NCBI GenBank assembly: GCA_016714465.1
Contig: JADKDT010000006.1
Span: 62,001-126,000, forward strand
Length of the DNA stretch: 64,000 nt
Origin: Candidatus Brachythrix odensensis
GTDB lineage: Bacteria; Chloroflexota; Anaerolineae; J036; Brachytrichaceae
Direction: 5' to 3'
The first letter of the stretch is position 1; each line of letters starts with the position of its first letter. This document shows, piece by piece, positions 59,697 to 64,000 of the stretch. Under the pieces are notes generated by a model. The model saw only the letters and a list, made by a program, of their open reading frames with translations, did no database searches and was not told the origin of the DNA. The position numbers and the translations under genes were made by a program.

Positions 59697-59776
59697 GAGA
59701 ACCCCTTACAGAACCGTTCTTCGGAAACGGTGTCCCGGGCGGAGCCCGGGGACATCACTCCCGAAAGAGGGGGTTC
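59697..59776. repeat. GNA-loop hairpin, degenerate copy 10, upstream of katG
   Basis: An outer GAACCCC/GGGGGTTC pair encloses imperfect arms ending CCCGGGC, closed by a GGA loop. It lies 18 nt upstream of the katG start. The remaining 59777-60061 contains no gene I can support; AATTGT-type pairs and a TATAGA box before the YCII gene hint at a weak promoter, not scored. Confidence 0.65.
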
Positions 59777-60061
59777 ATTTCGCCAATATCGATATTGTGA
59801 CACGGAAGAAGCTGTCACGTTGCGAAACTGAGCCGCGCTCATTTCAATCACCCCAGCGAAAGGTAATGGCCCGCTCTGGTGCGTCAGACTGGTATGGTTC
59901 GGGTGGCGGAGGACGGGACCCAGACTTCGCGCTCCAGGCGAAAGTCGGCGCGCGACCGGACAATGGGCAAAACCCTGACAATTGTGTCCAATTGTGGAAG
60001 GATCGCACGTCATATAGATAACAGCCAAGAATGACTGGGTAAGAATCAAGGAGTAAACATC

Positions 60062-60397
60062 ATGAAAAGCTATCTGTGTCTGCAACGTAATCTGCCAGGC
60101 GGCGAACAGCGCCAACCTTCACCCACCCAAATGCAGGAAATGTATGCCAAATTCGGGGAGTGGCAGGAGAAATTCAAGTCCAACATAACGGATATGGGCG
60201 GCAAACTGGGCACCGGGAAAGTGGTCGGGAAGGACCAAGCGCTTGATGGCCCCTTTGTTGAGGTGAAGGACCTTGTGGGCGGCTACATGATCATCGCCGC
60301 CAACAGCCTGGACGAAGCAGCGGTGGTCGCGAATGAATGCCCCGGTCTGGTCGGGCCCGGCTCCGGCTGCGAAATCATCGAGATCCATCGTCCTTGA
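60062..60397 (+). CDS. YCII-related (DGPF-domain) protein
   Basis: The 111 residues have KSYLCLQRNLPGGEQRQPSP, YAKFGEWQEKFKSNITDMGG, LDGPFVEVKDLVGGYMIIAA with the D-G-P-F motif, and SGCEIIEIHRP. AAGGAG 9 nt upstream supports ATG 60062. DGPF/YCII proteins are the standard genomic partners of ECF42-type sigma factors. The gene directly downstream is such a sigma factor, starting on a TTG that overlaps this gene's stop (TTGA). Its biochemical role in that system is not settled. Confidence 0.92.
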   Translation: MKSYLCLQRNLPGGEQRQPSPTQMQEMYAKFGEWQEKFKSNITDMGGKLGTGKVVGKDQALDGPFVEVKDLVGGYMIIAANSLDEAAVVANECPGLVGPGSGCEIIEIHRP

Positions 60398-61528
60398 GTG
60401 CTCCCCAGCTCGTCGAAAGCTTTTTCAGGCACGAGTATTCGCGCGTGGTCGCCATGCTTGCCCGGCGGGTGGGCATGGCGAACATTGCGCTGGTCGAAGA
60501 CGCGGTGCAGTCGACAATGATGCTCGCGCTGGAACGGTGGAAGGTGGCGGGTGTGCCTGACCAGCCGACCGCCTGGATGTATCGCGTGGCCTATAACGCG
60601 GTCATCGACGCGCTGCGCAAACAGGCGCGACACGAGCGCATCTTGATGAAGGAAGCCGACCTTGAGCACGTGGCTTCGGAGCGCAACCCGGAATCGCTGC
60701 AATCGTGGGAAGTCAACGACGCGATGCTGCGCATGTTGTTCGTATGTTGTGATGACGTGCTGCCCGCCCAGTCGCAGCTGATCATGGCCTTGAAGACGCT
60801 GTGTGGCTTTGACACGCGTGAAATCGCCCAGCGCCTGTTCATCAGCGAGGAAAATGTTTACATTTCACCGAGGGCTACCTGTCGTCGCATGCTGAGCTAG
60901 CCATTCGACAGGAGCTATGTACCGAGGCTATGCGCCTGGCCACGATGCTGGCCAATCATGTGGCTGGGCAGGATCCTGAAACATTTGCCTTGCTGGCGCT
61001 AATGCACTTGCATGCTGCGCGCCTGGCTTCGCGCCAGACCGCGGCGGGTGATTTGCTTCTGCTGCAGGAGCAGGACCGCAGTCTGTGGGATTGGCAGATG
61101 ATCGAGACAGGCTTGACATGGCTGGCAAAGTCCGCCGAGGGCGATGTGTTTTTTCTCGCTATCATGCCGAGGCCGGCATCGCGGCAGAACACTGTCTTGC
61201 GCCGTCGATTGAGGCGACCAACTGGGAACGCATAGTCAGTTACTACGAGCAGATTGAACGCCAATCGAAGTCTCCGATTCACCGGCTGAACCGCGCAGTT
61301 GCGGTGGCGCAGTGGAAGGGGCCCGCGGCGGGGCTTGCCGTGTTGCAGGATTTCGAGATTCCGACATGGCTGGCGGGGTCCTATATGTGGCATGCGGTCC
61401 TGGCCGATTTGCACCGGCGCTGCGGTGACACGCGCCAGGCGCAGACATATATGGAGCTGGCGTGCGCCGCGGCGCCCAGTGAGGCCGTTCGATCTCTTTT
61501 GTTGCGTAGGCTGCAGGTGGACGGTTGA
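60394..61528 (+). pseudogene. ECF42-type sigma factor with C-terminal DUF6596-like extension, decayed
   Basis: TTG 60394 starts SAPQLVESFFRHEYSRVVAM. The sigma-2 region (ALVEDAVQSTMMLALERWK, W-M-Y-R-V-A-Y-N-A-V-I-D) and sigma-4 start (LCGFDTREIAQRLFISEENV) are intact. The frame then jumps near 60860 to FTEGYLSSHAELAIRQELCT, skipping about 45 codons that should complete sigma-4 and the linker, and changes frame. A further shift occurs at a six-T run (61149-61154), where relatives read GDVFSRYHAEAG. The final part SRYHAEAGIAAEHCLAPSIE to LAGSYMWHAVLADLHRRCGD is intact in sequence. The recognition helix is lost, so it cannot bind the -35 box as drawn. Confidence 0.8.
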
Positions 61529-61735
61529 GCGGCGGAAACGGGCCTCGGCAATCGCAATCGATTGCGCCCGTCGATAGAGCGAACTAGGGATTTCGCGCAT
61601 GTAGATCGTTGCCATGACCGACCACTATCACGCCTGATTGCGCAGCGCAAGCAGACTGCGGAAGGGCCATGGTTTCTGCCAAGTCCACTCCGGCCCGTCA
61701 GCGCCAACGCCGAATGCCTCGCCGGGCAAGTGTCT

Positions 61736-61802
61736 CAACAGAAGAAGGGAAGAAAGGAAGGAAGGAATAATCGTCCCCTTCCGTTCTTCTCTTCTTCTGT
61801 TG
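61736..61802. repeat. Purine-strand hairpin with CAACAGAAGAAG arms
   Basis: Arms of about 26 bp (CAACAGAAGAAGGGAAGAAA against its complement, two mismatches) flank GAAGGAATAATCGTCC. It lies between the sigma remnant and the next convergent gene, and could terminate both. Confidence 0.7.
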
Positions 61803-61844
61803 ATCGCAAACCGCATTTCCCCGCAGCTGGCATGGGATCACCCG

Positions 61845-62535
61845 TCATGAGTCACCGGGCCAGGCCGCGCCCGCTTGAAGTGCCGCGGCATACTCATGAA
61901 GCCGCGCGTCATCATGCCCGCGGATTTGGTCGAGGAACGGAAAATCCGCCGGCACGACCGTGAGCTTGGCCAGCGGCTGAACCGGCGCAAAACCAGCCAG
62001 TTGCGCGATGTGGATTTGGCTGGACCCGAAAGGCCACGGGCGGTTGGGAAGTGAATGCGTCCCGGGGCAGAAGGTAGACCGTGCCCGTTCGCCAGGGCCG
62101 GCCGGCAAGCGCCGACTGGCTGACCGAAAACACATAGTACGGGCCGTCCAGGGCGCCCGCTTCCGCGGCCACGCGGATGCAGGCATTGGTGATCGACCCC
62201 ACCCGGTCGCGATCCACGACGGCAAAGAACATCGCCCACAGGCCATCTGAGGCGGCATAGATGGCTTTCTGATTGCCAAAGTCCGTCAGATCAATGGGCT
62301 GGCGAGGCTCGAACAGCGCGATATTCGGATCGCCCGAACCGTGCATGGCGATGCCGTGATGATCGGCGGCATGGCACAGAAACTGCCACTTGGGCCAGGG
62401 CAGCGTGTAGTCAATCGGCGCGCCTCCGCCACTGCCGAGCGTCGTCCTGAGCAACGCATCAAATGCCGCCCGAGCGTTCTCGTCGGCGTCGACCCCTGGG
62501 CGTGTCATCCAGTAGTCCGGTAGCCTCATGTTCAT
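61845..62535 (-). pseudogene. Hypothetical protein, frameshifted near its C-terminus
   Basis: From ATG 62535 the frame encodes NMRLPDYWMTRPGVDADENA, LLRTTLGSGGGAPIDYTLPW, KWQFLCHAADHHGIAMHGSG, EPRQPIDLTDFGNQKAIYAA and PYYVFSVSQSALAG, a soluble beta-rich protein. Near 62021-62045 the frame changes. The other frame continues SQIHIAQLAGFAPVQPLAKL, VPADFPFLDQIRGHDDARLH and EYAAALQAGAAW. A single-base change restores a protein of about 229 residues. H-A-A-D-H-H-G-I-A-M-H-G-S-G-D-P could be a metal site. I do not recognise the family. Confidence 0.6.
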
Positions 62536-62670
62536 GACTCTGCTATCGCATCCTGCGTCGCTTCGCGATCAAATCATACTGCCGCCGGGCGGTTTGCACC
62601 GCATGCCGCTGCGCGTCCAACCTCCCGCTCAACAATCGCCGTGCTCTCGTTCCCGGCGGTATCGCTGCGC

Positions 62671-62823
62671 TCAACCGCCGGCTACCGGCTGGCACCCCTC
62701 CGGCGTGCTGGATCGAGCAAGCGCGGCCGACCACACGGCGAGCAACCGATGTTCCACATCCGTGAGCGTCCCACCCCGGCGAAGGGTGATGAAGCGCGGA
62801 TCGCGGTCTTGGGGTAGGATCAC
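62671..62823 (-). pseudogene. N-terminal remnant resembling putative immunity (Imm-5-like) proteins
   Basis: A GTG at 62823 overlaps the stop of the upstream membrane-protein gene. It encodes VILPQDRDPRFITLRRGGTL, then TDVEHRLLAVWSAALARSST and a stop. D-P-R-F-I-T-L-R-R-G-G-T-L-T-D-x-x-H-R-L-L-A-x-W is, from memory, the start of a family of bacterial putative immunity proteins. The rest of the family domain is not visible downstream (62536-62670), except for a short Arg/Gln-rich stretch in another frame (LDAQRHAVQTARRQYDLIAK). Confidence 0.4.
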
Positions 62824-63203
62824 GAAAGCGCCACGATCAGGCTGCTCGCTACCATGACCAGCGCGACCGGCGCCCAAAGAGTGCGCTCGGGTTTGCTGGG
62901 GGTGGCCAGATTCATGATCAGAGAGAGAACACTAATCCCAACGACGACCCAGATCGCGATTTCCGCCGCCGCGTAGAAATCCACAAGACCCAGGCGGGCC
63001 CGGGCGATGACGATGGCGGCCAGCAGCGTGAGCGAGATCGCCTGTATCACCGCTGCCACGCGCATGGGCTGAGGGAACTTCCCGGGATAGCGCCCGCCCA
63101 TCGCCAAATGCCCCCAGGGCGCGCCCAAGGCCAGTGCGATCTGAAACGACACGGCGAGCGCCGTTGCGAGCGCAAAGGCGAAGGCGGCGATGGTTGTGAG
63201 CAT
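62820..63203 (-). CDS. Small integral membrane protein (four helices), unknown function
   Basis: The 127 residues have four hydrophobic segments: LTTIAAFAFALATALAVSFQ, VAAVIQAISLTLLAAIVIAR, AEIAIWVVVGISVLSLIMN and LWAPVALVMVASSLIVAL. A cytoplasmic- or outside-facing G-H-L-A-M-G-G-R-Y-P-G-K-F-P loop separates the first two. This pattern is common in small bacterial membrane proteins with no assigned role. Its TGA overlaps the GTG of the immunity-like remnant. It is preceded by the DUF2200 gene after 36 nt. Confidence 0.75.
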   Translation of the reverse strand: MLTTIAAFAFALATALAVSFQIALALGAPWGHLAMGGRYPGKFPQPMRVAAVIQAISLTLLAAIVIARARLGLVDFYAAAEIAIWVVVGISVLSLIMNLATPSKPERTLWAPVALVMVASSLIVALS

Positions 63204-63239
63204 GAATTCCTCTTTCGAACTCCTGAAGGTCCCGACGGA

Positions 63240-63590
63240 CTACTTCCGTAGAATCTTGTCGAGCGCCTTTCCCTTGGCGAGTTCATCGACGAGCTTGTCC
63301 AGGTAACGAACCTTGCGCATGAGCGGGTCTTCGATGTCTTCCACGCGCACGCCGCAGACGACGCCCTTGATGAGCGACACGTTTGGATTCAATACCGGCG
63401 CCTCGGCAAAGAAAGTCTCCAGATCGCATTCTCGGTCCAACTGGCCCTGCAGCTCCGATTGGCTGTAGCCCGTCAGCCAGCAGATAATCTGGTCGACTTC
63501 CGCCTTCGTGCGGTTCTTGCGTTCAGCCTTATTGACATACTCCGGGTACACGCGCGCAAACTTCATGCGGTAGATACGGTGCTGGGTCAT
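63240..63590 (-). CDS. DUF2200 family protein
   Basis: The 116 residues match the small DUF2200 family: QHRIYRMKFARVYPEYVNKA, AEVDQIICWLTGYSQSELQG, ECDLETFFAEAPVLNPNVSL, IKGVVCGVRVEDIEDPLMRK and VRYLDKLVDELAKGKALDKI. It is entirely helical and soluble. Members are found as single genes in many bacteria; the function is unknown. The length is normal for the family. Confidence 0.9.
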   Translation of the reverse strand: MTQHRIYRMKFARVYPEYVNKAERKNRTKAEVDQIICWLTGYSQSELQGQLDRECDLETFFAEAPVLNPNVSLIKGVVCGVRVEDIEDPLMRKVRYLDKLVDELAKGKALDKILRK

Positions 63591-63696
63591 GGTCGTTACT
63601 CCCGTTGGCGCAGGCCCTCGTGCGCATATTCGGAGAGGTCAACCGCCTCCGAGCGAAGCGCGGGAAGGGATGATCACACCGGTTCTTCGGCTGGCT

Positions 63697-64000
63697 TCAG
63701 ACGCTCTTTCCGTCCGCGGTGGGCAGGCCTTCGCCCATCCATTCCATCAGTGAGCCGTCATACACGGACACGTTTTTGTGTCCGGCAATCAAGTGCGCCA
63801 TGGCGTTCAGGGTGGCAGCGATCCCACCCCCACAATAGGTGATGATGCGCTCAAAGCCCGCGCCCGCATCCAGCCGAGCGGCAAGAGCATCGTCAGACAC
63901 CAGGGTATCCATCCCCTGCATCAGGTCCATCGCCGAGACAACCGATGAGCCCGGGATATGCGCGCCGCCATACATCTCCAAAGGGATGGCGTACTCCGTG
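63697..64000 (-). CDS. Rhodanese-type thiosulfate sulfurtransferase, 5' end outside window
   Basis: The frame is open to the end of the window, and the annotated TTG at 63981 is internal: the coding sequence continues upstream as TEYAIPLEMYGGAHIPGSSV. It contains the C-terminal catalytic rhodanese domain: G-G-A-H-I-P-G-S, the active-site Cys in ITYCGGGIAATLNAMAHLIA (persulfide loop C-G-G-G-I-A-A-T) and NVSVYDGSLMEWMGEGLPTA. It should transfer sulfur from thiosulfate or 3-mercaptopyruvate. The N-terminal domain lies outside the window. Confidence 0.9.
   Translation of the reverse strand, partial: TEYAIPLEMYGGAHIPGSSVVSAMDLMQGMDTLVSDDALAARLDAGAGFERIITYCGGGIAATLNAMAHLIAGHKNVSVYDGSLMEWMGEGLPTADGKSV

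Noticed and set aside
63643..63683. Another GNA-loop hairpin around GCGAAGC
   Set aside because: The GCGAAGC core is present, but the flanking arms are not complementary enough to count as a member.

Overview
The window is GC-rich and reads like a Chloroflexota (Anaerolineae-type) chromosome, probably from an environmental assembly. The assignment is an inference from three things: large secreted beta-helix, CSLREA and choice-of-anchor-Q proteins that end in a YLPxxxR-like tail; a dense population of small VOC, DinB, GNAT, DUF1801 and YdeI-type proteins; and an ECF42-type sigma factor paired with a DGPF/YCII protein. No rRNA, tRNA, CRISPR array or intact insertion sequence was recognised. Almost all genes lie on the minus strand. 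The plus-strand exceptions are the FKBP isomerase, the Rph-like dikinase, a two-ORF hypothetical at 23.0-23.8 kb and the YCII/sigma pair.

Layout. 1-3.6 kb: a tightly packed minus-strand operon (small membrane protein, macrolide-type glycosyltransferase, methyltransferase, aminoglycoside N3-acetyltransferase cut by the window edge) that looks like an antibiotic- or natural-product-modifying unit. 3.7-11.4 kb: two secreted CSLREA/beta-helix proteins around an FKBP isomerase; the larger has four repeated modules. 11.6-15.1 kb: small enzymes (PPOX/F420-type, zinc-ribbon, GNAT, VOC, DUF1905/YdeI) and a TetR regulator. 15.2-18 kb: a divergent, well-formed promoter with an inverted-repeat operator in front of a dikinase whose domain order matches rifampicin phosphotransferases. 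18-25 kb: GH43 glycosidase, dienelactone hydrolase, GNATs, an SDR, an HSL-family esterase, SRPBCC. 25-42 kb: three very long surface-protein reading frames, which I interpret as one beta-helix protein and one protein of nearly 4,000 residues (LolA-like/TSP3/LamG), both broken by frameshifts. 42.5-57.3 kb: a crowded set of small enzymes and decayed genes. 57.5-64 kb: katG, YCII plus a decayed ECF42 sigma factor, a membrane protein, DUF2200 and the end of a rhodanese.

Two features run through the whole window. First, several families of intergenic palindromes are scattered over it. One has variable but self-complementary stems with a conserved C-GNA-G triloop. Another is about 115 bp long, built from 10-bp AATCTGCG units, and twice supplies a neighbour's stop codon. 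Second, at least ten genes carry frameshifts or internal deletions. Several fall in short homopolymers and could be assembly indels, but a 4-bp tandem duplication and large internal deletions point to genuine decay in some genes.
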